Shown piece by piece: positions 16,094 to 25,360 of a stretch of DNA of 64,000 nt. Every line of letters begins with the position of its first letter. The stretch's first letter is position 1. The notes beneath the pieces are model-generated. The model made no database searches and had not been told where the DNA came from. It worked only from the letters and a program-made list of their open reading frames with translations. Source of the DNA: Lachnospiraceae bacterium (lineage in GTDB: Bacteria > Bacillota > Clostridia > Lachnospirales > Lachnospiraceae); the NCBI GenBank assembly GCA_021201665.1, contig JAJQEO010000059.1:1-64000 (forward strand), written 5' to 3'. Both the position numbers and the translations under genes were made by a program.

Positions 16094-16686
16094 AAATGGG
16101 AAAAATTCCGGCTGTGCTGGGTGCGGCGGTGGAAGGTGATGCGAGACCGGTTCCGCGGCTGAACTGTGATGCCGTATGTAATACTTATAATTTGATAAAA
16201 TGGAGCGGATCCTATTGGTGTACAGAAGATCATTTTCCATCGATCAACGCTTCAGTCACCGTCATGATACCAGCATTCGATTGCGCAATTACGCAAACCA
16301 TTCATTCGACCATTCACATTATCGTCTCTATCCTCATGGTACAGTTTCTTGAGAAGAGACTGCTAAAATCATGATAAGTTGTGCTGCAGTTCCAGAAAAG
16401 CCTGTCTGCGGACAATCACCACTGGGATGAAGGCACAGATATGGGTCTTACAAAATTGGAAACTGCCGTATCCAGGACAGCCGGAAAAACGAGAGAACAG
16501 AGAATACAAGAAAGCAGCGGGGAGAACCGGCTGCTTTTTTTGACTATGGCTTTATCGTTGAAAACTGAGGTATTCTGGATCGTATTGTATAGGATAGTTA
16601 AAAAACACGAATTCTATCACTGCTGGGGTCAGACTAAATCAAAATTAAGGCAGTGAAAAACACAAAACCGTTTTTATAAAAGGAAG
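16094..16686 (+). other. Spacer of ~590 bases
   Basis: No supported gene; a 92-codon frame at 16096 has no ribosome site or recognisable sequence. A terminator lies at 16513-16541. Confidence 0.4.
16513..16541 (+). terminator. Rho-independent terminator
   Basis: AGCAGC (16513-16518) pairs with GCTGCT (16530-16535) with CCGG/CGGG support in the stem, followed by a run of seven T. Confidence 0.65.
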
Positions 16687-17142
16687 TTATTTCTTGCGGT
16701 GCATTTTTTTACACTCTTCGTCCAGTCTGTCTTCAAGCTGACGTATGTCCATCTCATGGTACGGATCATACAGTGCCCGTATGTCGCTTATCGGGACTAG
16801 AGCGGTAATAGCCTCAAACGATAATCCTTTTTTCCACTGATACCACGCAATTGCCCAGCCGGTCCAATATTCTCTGCTTCGGTATGAAGTATATTTTGGT
16901 TTTATATACTGATTCGGGATGCCTGAATTTTCCAGAACCATATAAGCAATTTCCACACCAGATCTTCCGGCGATCAGCGAGCAATCACCTTCGCCAAATT
17001 TTTTCGCAATCCCGGAAGTCAGGAAGAGTTCCCAGAAATAATTTAGTTCAAATCCGAGATCATTTACTGCATAATCTAACATTCTGGCTAAGGATGTCCT
17101 TGCCTGCCGCAAATATAATTCATCATAAGCGTATGCCATCAT
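16687..17142 (-). CDS. Clostridia unknown family ('YAYDExYL...MLDYAV')
   Basis: 151 residues. N-terminus AYAYDELYLRQARTSLARML with DYAVNDLG, then GVEIAYMVLENSG and SREYWTGWAIAWYQWKKGL, end 'LYDPYHEMDIRQLEDRLDEE'. I recognise this pattern from many Lachnospiraceae proteins encoded next to small genes in accessory regions; no function is established as far as I know. Tryptophan-rich WxGWxxAWYQW helix suggests a packed helical scaffold. Island promoter 3 (17280-17318) lies on the same strand about 140 bases upstream. Standalone gene, no partner in this orientation. Confidence 0.7.
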   Translation of the reverse strand: MMAYAYDELYLRQARTSLARMLDYAVNDLGFELNYFWELFLTSGIAKKFGEGDCSLIAGRSGVEIAYMVLENSGIPNQYIKPKYTSYRSREYWTGWAIAWYQWKKGLSFEAITALVPISDIRALYDPYHEMDIRQLEDRLDEECKKMHRKK

Positions 17143-17699
17143 TGTTCCCCATCATCTCTGTAATTTTGTTCGAATATTCTGTTTACGGTTTCGTCATAAG
17201 CGTTTCATCCTATGTCGAAACGCTTCCTTCGGATTCATAGTGTTCTTCTTTTTTCTCTATGCAAATATCATCTGACATAAATATACCGCCCAAGAATAAA
17301 TCTGTCATTGGACGGATAGGTTAGGTCGGACAATGTTATCTGCACTGCCTGGCCTAACCCTTGTCTCTGGAATTTGAGATGGGGATGACGGCGGAACTTT
17401 TGTTTTCTGCAAGGATTTGCCAGGTTTGTCGGCGGGTGAACGGCTTTTACAGCGAGAACGGTTTCAAATGAGAACAATGCGCTCAACGTGAGTAATGTAT
17501 CAGGGGTGAGCAGTGTATGCGAAATTTTCGGAGATGAGCATAAAAATGCGAAATTTTTCAAAAAATCCTGTTTTTTGTTCTAAATTAAAATTCACTTCAT
17601 TTTTTCTGACATATTAATTAATGAAGGTTAGAAAGAAGGCAGCATACAGGCAAGCAGGTATACAGCATGAACATCGCCAATAGAGAGGAGGAAGAAGAA
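17143..17699 (+). other. Spacer of ~560 bases with divergent control region
   Basis: Holds island promoter 3 and, beside it, a GGTTAGG/CCTAACC inverted repeat (17319-17359). No gene supported. Confidence 0.45.
17280..17318 (-). promoter_or_regulatory. Island motif promoter 3
   Basis: Minus strand: TATCCGTCCAATGACAG (from 17318), TGACAG at 17307-17302, 16-base spacer, TATATT (17285-17280). It drives the gene at 17142-16687. Confidence 0.78.
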
Positions 17700-18017
17700 A
17701 TGGTACAGCTGGTGAATGAAATTATTCGTGTTGCTGAATGGGTAGACGGACATGGTTGGAGCTATTCATCAATCGTGTCGGATCAGACATATGAATACGA
17801 AACAAGCTTGTTTGAAAATGAGTCAAACGAGCATTTTTTCTCAGAATTAAAAGGAAATTCAAACTTTGAAATGGTCAAGCCGGAAGAAAATAAGGATCTG
17901 TGGATTACGGTTACATATTATGCCGTAGAAAGTGAGGATGATGATCCATTCTCTGGGGATGAGATACCTGACCCTATCGCAAAATTTGAGATTTGGTACA
18001 ATGATTCAGGAAAGTAA
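17700..18017 (+). CDS. Small acidic protein of unknown function
   Basis: 105 residues from ATG 17700, chosen because GAGGAGG ends 10 bases upstream; an upstream ATG at 17667 is less well placed. Strongly acidic, with two aromatic beta-like stretches (GHGWSYSSIVSDQTYEYETS, LWITVTYYAVES) and a C-terminal IAKFEIWYND. It could be a small immunity/anti-type or regulatory protein but nothing specific supports that. It ends 57 bases before the left end of the IS91-type element. Confidence 0.55.
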   Translation: MVQLVNEIIRVAEWVDGHGWSYSSIVSDQTYEYETSLFENESNEHFFSELKGNSNFEMVKPEENKDLWITVTYYAVESEDDDPFSGDEIPDPIAKFEIWYNDSGK

Positions 18018-18258
18018 GCTGCCCAATGGCAAATAAAATACCAGCATTATGTGCTGGCAGATTACTTTCCTACATTGTACCGAGCCGCGTATACGGAGCT
18101 ACTATGTAAATTGTATAACGGAAACTTTCGCTTTGTATATGAGTTGCTCCATGCTACAAAGTGGTGGTTTCATACCGAAAGCTGAGGACAGTTCGATTTC
18201 TTTGCATGACAAGAAAACCTGCATTACGCAAGATTTTCAAAGCATATGCAGTTGTTTC

Positions 18259-19503
18259 TCACGGTTTTCCGCGAGTCCGGGTTACGTATACCAGGGCATG
18301 GGCGTGACATAATGGGCAGGCCTTAACATCATGCCCCCACTTTATCTGTATTACTTCCGCTTTCGAGAGTCCTTCGTATTTCTCTTTGTACTTCCGGAAA
18401 CCCTGAAGGTTAAACAACAAGATGAGGTTGTTCTTTCGGTAACGATTATTCAGATAGCCAAAATATCGGATTTTCTGGAAACCTTTCGGGAGGACATGGA
18501 GCAGAAACCGAAGCACAAACTCTCTGGGAGTGACAGAAATCACTCTGGACTGGTGTCCATCCTTACCCCGTGCGGAAAAGCGGACTTCGTTCTTGCTGAC
18601 CGAAAGGATCCGAGATTCCGAAATGGCGATCTGGTATGTATACCTTCCAAGATATTCGATCGCGTTTCCCTTACCATTGAAGGTCTCTTTCACGTAGGCG
18701 ACCCATTTCTTATTGTAAAGGGAATCGCGGAACTCATTCCACTCGTAGGAATTCCGGTACTTTTCAAGTTCACCGTTGAGAGAGAGTTTATCGGACGCCC
18801 ATGCTTCCTGAAGTTCCGCAAGAAACTTTCCGCGGAATTTTGCGGCGAGGACGCTCTCCGGGATAAAAAAACCATCTGCGTGCAGGGCAACAAGCTTCCG
18901 GCCGTCGGTCAGGCCGCAGCCGGAGATGACGGCATGGATATGCGGGTGGTATAAAAGCTCCTGGTTCCAGGTGTGTAAAACCTGTATGATGCCAGGCACC
19001 GCCCCAAGGTATCCGGGATCCTGCGCAAGTTCGGTGATTGCGTGTCCAACACACCGATGAAACATGGAATACAGAAATTTCTTGTTTCCAAGGAAAAAGG
19101 GGTTCAGCTCATGCGGGCAGGTAAAAACCGCGTGGTAATAAGCGCAATCCAGGACTTCCGAGCTGCGCTTGTCAACCCATAATTCTTTCCGGAGCTTCCC
19201 GCAGATGGGACAGGAACGGTTGCCGCAGGAATTGTAATGGATGACCAGCCTGTCGCAAGCGGTACATTTTTCCACATTAAAACCGCAGGAATCCGAACGG
19301 CATCCGACGATATCATCAATCACCTGCCGCTGCTCAGCTGACAGGGAAAGGCTTCTGTCAGCAAGGATGGCCGACCCGGCAATCTGGAAAATGTCGCGTA
19401 TTTTTGAAGGAGTAGAATCTCCTCTAAAGTCGGCAGCAAAGAAAAGCCGGTCTTCAACGGACAGATCAGAGAAGTCTTCAGGGGAAGCATTATCAGACCA
19501 CAT
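18259..19503 (-). CDS. IS91 family transposase
   Basis: 414 residues. N-terminal zinc-binding part with CTACD, SCGNRSCPICG; HUH-type YHPHIHAVISGCGL (His-hydrophobic-His); and the tyrosine pair in EYLGRYTYQIAIS, the nucleophiles of Y2 rolling-circle transposases. C-terminal CPLCHAHALVYVT is a second Cys/His pair. All parts appear intact. It overlaps the upstream recombinase gene by 11 bases. Confidence 0.93.
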   Translation of the reverse strand: MWSDNASPEDFSDLSVEDRLFFAADFRGDSTPSKIRDIFQIAGSAILADRSLSLSAEQRQVIDDIVGCRSDSCGFNVEKCTACDRLVIHYNSCGNRSCPICGKLRKELWVDKRSSEVLDCAYYHAVFTCPHELNPFFLGNKKFLYSMFHRCVGHAITELAQDPGYLGAVPGIIQVLHTWNQELLYHPHIHAVISGCGLTDGRKLVALHADGFFIPESVLAAKFRGKFLAELQEAWASDKLSLNGELEKYRNSYEWNEFRDSLYNKKWVAYVKETFNGKGNAIEYLGRYTYQIAISESRILSVSKNEVRFSARGKDGHQSRVISVTPREFVLRFLLHVLPKGFQKIRYFGYLNNRYRKNNLILLFNLQGFRKYKEKYEGLSKAEVIQIKWGHDVKACPLCHAHALVYVTRTRGKP

Positions 19504-20371
19504 GGGAAATCACCATTCCTTTCATGGGGCTGTCGTAATGCCGAAGGCCTAATTCTGCTAAATGCACATAGATAGCAGTGGTGGCAACAGAGGAATGACC
19601 GAGCTGTCTGGAGAGGGTCAGGAGATCCATGCCATCCTGGTAACTGTGTGTAGCAAATGCCCTGCGAAGCGAATGGCAGGTCAGTTTACAATCCCATCCC
19701 AGAGCGGCAACCTGCTTTTTCATATAGCCCTGGATGAACTGCGGATAAATCGGCTTTGAAATGTCGCGCTGCTGGGTAAAAAGCCAGTCGCGGCTTTTCA
19801 TCCCACGGGGAAGAGAGCGCCAGTAATCACAGATGATCTCGTAAGCTTCATCTGCGAGGACAACATAGCGGTCTTTCCGGTTTTTCCCAGGGGCGACATA
19901 AACGCAGGAAGCAGAATGGCGGATGTCAGCACATTTCAGACAGCAAACCTCGCTGATACGGAGCCCGGAAGAATAGAGAAGGGAAATCATTGCCTTTTTC
20001 TTCTTATCATCGACTGAGGAAAGAAAAGCTGCAATGGTGTCGCGGTCAGGGACATAAGACAGACATCTGTCAGTCTTACGATGCGGGACCTGTTTCGGGT
20101 TCCAGGTGATGCCAAGCACCGCTTCGAAGAAAAAGCGGAGTTCAGAAATAGCATGGTTGACTGTGCTGTCAGCGAGCCCACGCTGCTGCTGAAGATTTGT
20201 AATGTAGGTTCGAATATCATGCGCAGATACATCCGCGGGGTCCTTATGGAGGACATCCACACAATAATCAAGGAATGGAGCGACATATGTCTTGTAAGAT
20301 TTGATTGTATTGGCACTGCGGTTGCCAAAAGTAAGAATTTCTTCGATTTCATTGAGATAGTTTTCTTTCAT
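19493..20371 (-). CDS. Tyrosine recombinase of the IS91-type element
   Basis: 292 residues. N-terminal SAM-like core-binding domain (TIKSYKTYVAPFLDYC) and C-terminal catalytic domain with SSGLRISEV (Arg), CHSLRRAFATHS (His-x-x-Arg), RQLGHSSVATTAIYVH (His and Tyr nucleophile). XerC/D-like size. IS91-group elements in several phyla carry such a gene directly before the transposase; its role in transposition is not settled. The start is followed upstream by the element's promoter region (20372-20653). Confidence 0.9.
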   Translation of the reverse strand: MKENYLNEIEEILTFGNRSANTIKSYKTYVAPFLDYCVDVLHKDPADVSAHDIRTYITNLQQQRGLADSTVNHAISELRFFFEAVLGITWNPKQVPHRKTDRCLSYVPDRDTIAAFLSSVDDKKKKAMISLLYSSGLRISEVCCLKCADIRHSASCVYVAPGKNRKDRYVVLADEAYEIICDYWRSLPRGMKSRDWLFTQQRDISKPIYPQFIQGYMKKQVAALGWDCKLTCHSLRRAFATHSYQDGMDLLTLSRQLGHSSVATTAIYVHLAELGLRHYDSPMKGMVISHVV

Positions 20372-20765
20372 AGTAACCTCCGGTAGTAATGATTAAGGGC
20401 CGAGAAACAGGATGGTAAATCATTACAGGAGGTGCACGGGAAAACTTTTCAAATATGTAGTTGTTGATACCAGAAAACTGTGATAAACTGTGCATAGCGG
20501 CTCCTTTATATATGTGCTGGTTTTGATAGGGGTATCTCAACTATACAACATATATTTAGAAACCGCTACTTTTTTATTAAATAAATGTGAAAAAGTGAAA
20601 AAGCGGAGGATTCAGGTACCTAAAGCCAGCCGCCGCGGAGCGGCTTGGTACAACGATTTTTATAAAATGATTGTAGGAGAATAGTGCTTTTACTTTGATT
20701 TGCCTGATAAAATGCTGCCTTGATACCTTCATGAACATATGAAATGATTTTTTCCTATATTGTAC

Positions 20766-20804
20766 TAACCGTCTAATGTCTGTTTTTCATAAACATGGTA
20801 TTCT
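20766..20804 (+). promoter_or_regulatory. Island motif promoter 4
   Basis: TAACCGTCTAATGTCTG, TGTCTG (20777-20782), 16-base spacer, TATTCT (20799-20804). It precedes the second DUF6809-like gene. Confidence 0.65.
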
Positions 20805-20879
20805 TTTTGTGCACATGAGTGCAGACATAATCATAAGAACCTCGAGAAAGTGGTGAGAGAGATGAAGGAAGGAACAATC

Positions 20880-21221
20880 ATGCGCGAGATCATGAATTAC
20901 CTGTACGATGGCATGCTGTATCCGGCGAAAGAGGAGATTTCCGGAGATCCGGAATATTTGGAAGCATCAAAAAGGCAGGAAACGTTGATGAGTCAGCTGA
21001 AAGACCGGCTGAAGGATGAGGAATACAAGCTTGTGGAAGAGATGTGTGACTGCGATCTGATTGTACAGGACAAGATGGCATTTGAATTCTTCCGCTATGG
21101 ATTTTGCCTGGGAATGACGCTGATGAAGGAAGCCCGGGAATGCCTGGAAGACACGGCGAAAAGTGTGACGTACAGAAAGGCGGCAGCAGTTGACGAAGGA
21201 CCAGATGGCTGCGAAAAGTAA
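20880..21221 (+). CDS. DUF6809-like small protein, copy 2
   Basis: 113 residues from ATG 20880 (AAGGAAGGA 6 bases upstream); two earlier in-frame starts (20850, 20862) are possible. Core NYLYDGMLYPAKEEISGDPEYLEA, EEYKLVEEMCDCD, AFEFFRYGFCLGMTLMKEA is clearly paralogous to the protein at 13865-14149. The C-terminal 20 residues are unrelated. It is expected to be co-transcribed with the large unknown gene 70 bases downstream, echoing the first copy's arrangement with the NYN fusion. Confidence 0.75.
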   Translation: MREIMNYLYDGMLYPAKEEISGDPEYLEASKRQETLMSQLKDRLKDEEYKLVEEMCDCDLIVQDKMAFEFFRYGFCLGMTLMKEARECLEDTAKSVTYRKAAAVDEGPDGCEK

Positions 21222-21291
21222 ACGGGATCGGTTTTAGTGTACAACAGAAACCCGGGAAACGATTATAAGTAAGGAATGGAGGAGGAGAAGT

Positions 21292-22920
21292 ATGGGCGTT
21301 GAGATACATTTAGATATCATGCCCTCCAGGATAACCCCGGAAGCCTGGAGCAGGGTATATTCGGATAGTTTGGTTTTAATCGATAACTATCCGTTTATGG
21401 ATAAGTATCATGGTCATCGTGACAACGGTCTGGAATATATTTACGGAGCGCATACCAGGGAGCGTGATGATATCAATGGAAGATTTCGTGGATGGCGGAG
21501 TGTGGGCGACCTTTGGACTGGTTACAACACAGAAGAGTTTTCCATAAAAGCGAACATCGAAGATTACCGTCGCCATGGAGCTAAAGATGAGGGGGATATG
21601 GTTGTCAGCCTGGTTTATGGCGAAGCTGATGAGTATCCGGAGCTTAAAATTCCGGAAGCTGATTCAATGGTTTCAGTTTTCTACGCGAAAACGCAGGGGG
21701 AGGACAGCCATCTGTATCTGCTGGCGATTGCCTGTATGATAGCGGACAGGCTGCCGGGCGCGGCGGTTGTTTCCGGTGACATCAATGCAGGGCAGTGCCG
21801 TGCGGCAGTTAGCTGGGCCAATCAGTATCTGTCGGAGCCGATAATGGTGCCAATCCAGTGTGACGCCGTGCGGCTGCTGCACCGGATTCTGCTGATGGAT
21901 GGAGCATCGCAGCTGATGGCAGACGGACGTATTCTGGATCTTTTCTTCCGGATATCCATGGAAAACCGGGATGTCAGGATGGGAGATGCCCTGAGAGAGC
22001 GCGTATCTGAAAAAGTAATAGCGGCTTATTATCATCGCAAATTCAGTGAGGCGCAGAAAGATGGCCTGTCTGCGTTGGAGAGGAATGCCAAGGAATATCT
22101 TGAACTGGGATTTGATTTGCGGTACCTGCTGGGGTTTCTGGTAACCGATCCGGATGGATGCCAGCTGCAGCTGGATGATTTTCTGGATATGATTCTTGGA
22201 ATGCAGCTTCATGTGCAGGATAAAATGACTTATGACATGACCCTGGGAGATAAAGAGAATTCTCGGCCGGATGATGTAGGGATGCTGTTTGCAAGAATAT
22301 TTGGCCGGATGGCAGGGGCAGGCAACCGAAATGTAGATGCCTATTATTCATTAGAAGAAATTACCTCGATCTGTAAAGATGCCATGGGAAGCCAGTGTGA
22401 TGTGGATGCTAAAATAAAAGAAGCACTGGAGCGGGATGCCGAAGGGAGAGAGCAAAACGATACTGCACAGGGCTTCTTTTATGGACAAGATTCCGCTTTT
22501 TCTAAGTTAGTGGAGGAACAGCAGAAAAACGATGAAGAAGCAGAGCAGTACGATATCAGGAATATGGATGAAATTGTTTATTACGAGACAGGCGACACCT
22601 TTGCCCCGGAGCTGGAAGATGCACTGAAGAAAACTTTTGCAAAGCTTCACACCTTTGCTGAAGGGGAAGAATTTGATGCTTTCAGACATCTTACCCGGGA
22701 TGAGAGGGAGAAGTATTTCATAAGGCATAACCGGAACATTCTCATCCATCAGGAAACCTGGGAACGCATATTTGACCGGATCATGGATGACGATTATATA
22801 AGACGTTTTTACGCAGTATTCCGAATTGATACATCCACGCAGAAAATATATGATTTTACCGAGGCAATTCTTATCAACCTGGATCTACTGGATTATTTCT
22901 GGGAAGGTACATCTGCATAG
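21292..22920 (+). CDS. Large Clostridia protein of unknown function
   Basis: 542 residues from ATG 21292 with GGAGGAG ahead. The N-terminus MGVEIHLDIMPSRITPEAW.. and YIYGAHTRERDD are typical of a family I have seen in Clostridia accessory regions without assigned function. The N-terminal 200 residues are mixed alpha/beta with GAAVVSGDINAGQC; residues 330-542 are acidic and helical (SKLVEEQQKNDEEAEQYD). No membrane helix or signal. In an operon with the second DUF6809-like gene under island promoter 4. Confidence 0.65.
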   Translation: MGVEIHLDIMPSRITPEAWSRVYSDSLVLIDNYPFMDKYHGHRDNGLEYIYGAHTRERDDINGRFRGWRSVGDLWTGYNTEEFSIKANIEDYRRHGAKDEGDMVVSLVYGEADEYPELKIPEADSMVSVFYAKTQGEDSHLYLLAIACMIADRLPGAAVVSGDINAGQCRAAVSWANQYLSEPIMVPIQCDAVRLLHRILLMDGASQLMADGRILDLFFRISMENRDVRMGDALRERVSEKVIAAYYHRKFSEAQKDGLSALERNAKEYLELGFDLRYLLGFLVTDPDGCQLQLDDFLDMILGMQLHVQDKMTYDMTLGDKENSRPDDVGMLFARIFGRMAGAGNRNVDAYYSLEEITSICKDAMGSQCDVDAKIKEALERDAEGREQNDTAQGFFYGQDSAFSKLVEEQQKNDEEAEQYDIRNMDEIVYYETGDTFAPELEDALKKTFAKLHTFAEGEEFDAFRHLTRDEREKYFIRHNRNILIHQETWERIFDRIMDDDYIRRFYAVFRIDTSTQKIYDFTEAILINLDLLDYFWEGTSA

Positions 22921-22951
22921 ACGGTGCATGTAAACATAAGGAAATGATACG

Positions 22952-23236
22952 ATGGCTGTCGTTGGCATCAATGAAGAATTCCAGGCAGTGCGCAAAGAAG
23001 AAGAAAAGTCTGCACTGGAGTCAGAAGAGGTTAAAGAAGGCTTACAGGAATCAGATAAGTCTGCTTCTCGAGATTCTTATCCGGAGAGTGCCAAAGAAAT
23101 TACCAAAGAAATTAAACAGATCATGTTGGAAAATCCATCTGTCAGTGTGAAAGATACCGCTCAGCGAGGGCTAACACGCTCAGCAACGGCGCAGGAGGAC
23201 AGGGAGAAAGAATTTCCCCTGTCCGATTACATGTCT
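22952..23236 (+). CDS. Short charged reading frame, doubtful
   Basis: MAVVGINEEFQAVRKEEEK.. is preceded by AAGGAAA at proper distance and follows the large gene by 31 bases. About 90 Lys/Glu/Ser-rich residues precede a hairpin (GGACAGGG 23199-23206 / CCCTGTCC 23219-23226); beyond this the frame runs antisense into the HTH gene and is probably not protein. It may be a truncated gene end. Confidence 0.3.
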
Positions 23237-23262
23237 GTTTGTTTTATCACTTGTCTCCGCAA

Positions 23263-23625
23263 TCAGTCATTCGTTTTGCGGTTTTGTTCAGCGGTCAGAA
23301 GTCCATCCAGATAGGATTCCATCCTCAGGAGGCCAGTCTCATTCAAACGAGCCGCTTTCTCCAGAAGAATCGCCAGCTCCGGGGAGAGATTATTATATTC
23401 ATTACAGTCCATCGGGATATCTGTTCTGGCCAGCAGATAGTCACTGCTCACATGGAGGACGTCCGCGATACGGGCGAGAGTTTCACCCTTCGGGATCATA
23501 CCGTTAGCGGACCATGATCCGATTGCGGATCGTGTCACTCCGATTTTTTCTGCTGTTGACTGGCTGCAGGGTTCCATCCCTAATGCCTGGCAGGATTTTT
23601 TGTAACGGTTGTAAAATTCACTCAT
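23263..23625 (-). CDS. XRE-family helix-turn-helix regulator
   Basis: About 120 residues (ATG 23625; an upstream GTG at 23640 is an alternative). HTH_3 domain: FYNRYKKSCQALGMEP, AEKIGVTRSAIGSWSANG, GETLARIADVLHVSSDYLL. The C-terminal helix (LEKAARLNETGLLRMESYLDG) is typical of small phage/island regulators with a dimerisation tail. The A/T-rich region 23650-23800 upstream contains repeated TAATAACAgcAAaTTAA-like words that could be its operators. Confidence 0.8.
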   Translation of the reverse strand: MSEFYNRYKKSCQALGMEPCSQSTAEKIGVTRSAIGSWSANGMIPKGETLARIADVLHVSSDYLLARTDIPMDCNEYNNLSPELAILLEKAARLNETGLLRMESYLDGLLTAEQNRKTND

Positions 23626-24267
23626 GACTTTTTCACTCACTTTTTTCGATTTTTTTAAAATTTATTTATAAAGGCAGTTGACAGCGCAATAAATTGTGCT
23701 ATTATAATAACAGCAAAATTAAACACGCTGCTCATAATAACAGGCAATATTAAGTACACCACTATAATAATAACACACGAAAGAAAAATGTGCTGCACAT
23801 CTTGTGTCACATATACGATCACATTATATAATATGCGCTGGCTGATTGCAACCATCCGCATCATACCAAAGATTTTTAGATTTTTACCACAGAAAAAATG
23901 TAATTCCGGAGTGAAACGAAGAGCGGTTTTCTTCTCATAATTTAACTTATCGGAAGGAGAGGACGCTTGCGTACTCTCACCCGATAAGTTAGCGACAGAA
24001 TCGCCAGATTCTGGAGATTATGCGAAGCGGTTTTCTTCGCATAATATAACTTGCAAGTAGTTCACCGCGCTTGCGGGGCGCTGGACATCCAGTGGATGCC
24101 AGTTTAGTCCTCGCCGGGTTATGCCCCCAATCTTCGATTGTGGGGCGCGAGCATCCCGCATTTTATGCGGGATATTCGCTGACCGAAGCGGAACGTAGAC
24201 GAACTTCGCAAGTTAACGTGCAGCTGAATTTGCTGCGAGTAATTTCAAAAGAAGAGAAAGGCACAAA
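23626..24267 (+). other. ~640-base non-coding region with hairpin repeats
   Basis: Left: A/T-rich promoter-like region with TTGACA (23678-23683) and TATTAT/TATAAT (23700-23708) on the + strand. Middle: GAAGMGCGGTTTTCTTC words at 23919 and 24024, and a stem TAACTTATCGG/CCGATAAGTTA (about 23941-23993). Right: a copy of the dispersed hairpin repeat (24114-24180). A 66-codon frame here is not credible. Confidence 0.55.
24114..24180 (+). repeat. REP-like hairpin repeat, copy A
   Basis: A 34-base core (24114-24147) with a CCCCAATC-TTC-GATTGTGGGG stem, followed by ATCCCGCAT-TTT-ATGCGGGAT. The core matches copy B (47370-47403, opposite strand) at 31 of 34 positions by my reading. Confidence 0.75.
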
Positions 24268-24531
24268 ATGAAAAAAGATTCCGTAGAGCAGGTCTTGCCC
24301 TATCAGGCGATAGACATGCGCGCAACGGGACAGCGGCTCAAAGAATATGCTGAAAGAGCAGGATTATCGGTCAGACAAATCCAGTGCTGTCTGCAGCTGG
24401 CGTACCCCCAGCCTATTTATCGATGGTATCGGGGAGAGATACTGCCATCTATTAATCATTTGTATATGTTATCTGTTTTATTACAGGTACACATGGAAGA
24501 GTTGCTGGTTGTGCAGGACAAAAATAACTGA
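24268..24531 (+). CDS. Small XRE-type DNA-binding protein
   Basis: 87 residues. IDMRATGQRLKEYAERAGLS, VRQIQCCLQLAYPQPIYRWY and GEILPSINHLYMLSVLLQV follow the layout of short Clostridia HTH proteins ('IDMKATGxNIRxLRE..IYxWxxGxxLPSxxNLYxLSxLL') that bind DNA as regulators. AAAGGC and an ATG at 24268 define the start. It sits right after the hairpin repeat and 64 bases before the gene at 24596, probably co-transcribed. Confidence 0.75.
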   Translation: MKKDSVEQVLPYQAIDMRATGQRLKEYAERAGLSVRQIQCCLQLAYPQPIYRWYRGEILPSINHLYMLSVLLQVHMEELLVVQDKNN

Positions 24532-24595
24532 GAAAGGGAAATATGCTGAATTTGAGAAAAGCGATTTCCGAATGAATAAAAAGGGGAAAAACAGG

Positions 24596-25360
24596 ATGAT
24601 GGGATACCAAAATAGAAATAAAGCTTCAGGCGTACTTAAAGACGGCCTCAAAAACGTACAGAAAAACATGTCGAAAGGCATACTGGCTGACGTACCGGTG
24701 CACATGACGCCGGAACTTAACAAGGCGATCAATGATTATATGCAGACAGTACATTTTGACGAGGCAAAGGAACATATTTATCTATATCCGTTAGAGTATC
24801 TGAAGGCGGATACCGCTCGGCTTGCGACTATTCAGGATCTGCAGAAGTCCTGTCCGTCGTTTATTCTGTATGGCTTTGCCTGGTTTTACATTATTGATTT
24901 ATCAGAGGTATTTCCTGTGAGGTTCTGGGAGTACCTGGATGAGGAAATGGTGGCCAGATGGGAGGGAATTTCTGAAGAAAAGGTCAGGGAAGCCGCGCTC
25001 GAAAACATCAATCGCAAGCGGTTGTCTGTCAGGGAAACCGAGTTTATGGATGGTTGTGCCTATCCGCATACCCCTATAGCGGTACACGAGCTCGCCATGC
25101 AGGATGTGGCGGCTGTCCCTTCATACGGATGCAGCCTGATGCTGTCGGATGAATATCTGGATTGGTTACACGAAGAATTTGGGGACTATTATCTTTTCCC
25201 ATATTCTGATCATACACTTTATCTGATTGCGGCATATGATGTCATAAATGCAGAGAGGACTGCGCAGGAATGCTTTGCGTCTGTAGCTGCTGCCCATCAG
25301 CTGACGGATAGTGTCTTGTCAGACCGCATGCTCTTTGTTGACAGTGATTTCCTGAGATAG
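24596..25360 (+). CDS. Unknown protein, paralog of 28313-29023
   Basis: About 254 residues. I start at ATG 24596 (AGGGGAAAA upstream); ATG 24572 is possible. Blocks VHMTPELNKAINDYMQTV, IQDLQKSCPSFILYGFAWFY, FPVRFWEYLDEEMVARW, YGCSLMLSDEYLDWLHEEFG and FPYSDHTLYLIAAYDV recur in the same order in the gene at 28313. No recognised family; mixed alpha/beta, cytosolic, aromatic-rich. The two paralogs bracket a phosphoesterase and a large unknown gene, as if duplicated within the island. Confidence 0.7.
   Translation: MMGYQNRNKASGVLKDGLKNVQKNMSKGILADVPVHMTPELNKAINDYMQTVHFDEAKEHIYLYPLEYLKADTARLATIQDLQKSCPSFILYGFAWFYIIDLSEVFPVRFWEYLDEEMVARWEGISEEKVREAALENINRKRLSVRETEFMDGCAYPHTPIAVHELAMQDVAAVPSYGCSLMLSDEYLDWLHEEFGDYYLFPYSDHTLYLIAAYDVINAERTAQECFASVAAAHQLTDSVLSDRMLFVDSDFLR

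Larger units (their letters stand above)
18075..20653 (-). mobile_element. IS91-type element with transposase and tyrosine recombinase
   Basis: Two overlapping minus-strand genes (recombinase then transposase) are flanked by inverted 14-base ends TTGTACCRAGCCGC: 18075-18088 and, as complement, 20640-20653 (13 of 14 match). The ends are embedded in short hairpins (right: GGTAC...GGTAC-type stem, 20615-20651). This gives ~2.6 kb. IS91 elements normally lack inverted ends, so the boundary call is provisional; no target duplication is evident. Confidence 0.65.

Noticed and set aside
16096-16374. 92-codon gene after the helical protein
   Set aside because: No ribosome site beyond the tail of the previous gene and no protein-like composition; left as spacer.
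18259-20371. Island integrase pair (two independent integrases)
   Set aside because: The recombinase at 19493 overlaps and belongs to the IS91-type transposase, so it is not evidence for a second tRNA-linked island.
24071-24271. 66-codon frame over the hairpin repeat
   Set aside because: It consists of REP-like hairpins; any protein would be an accident of the repeat.
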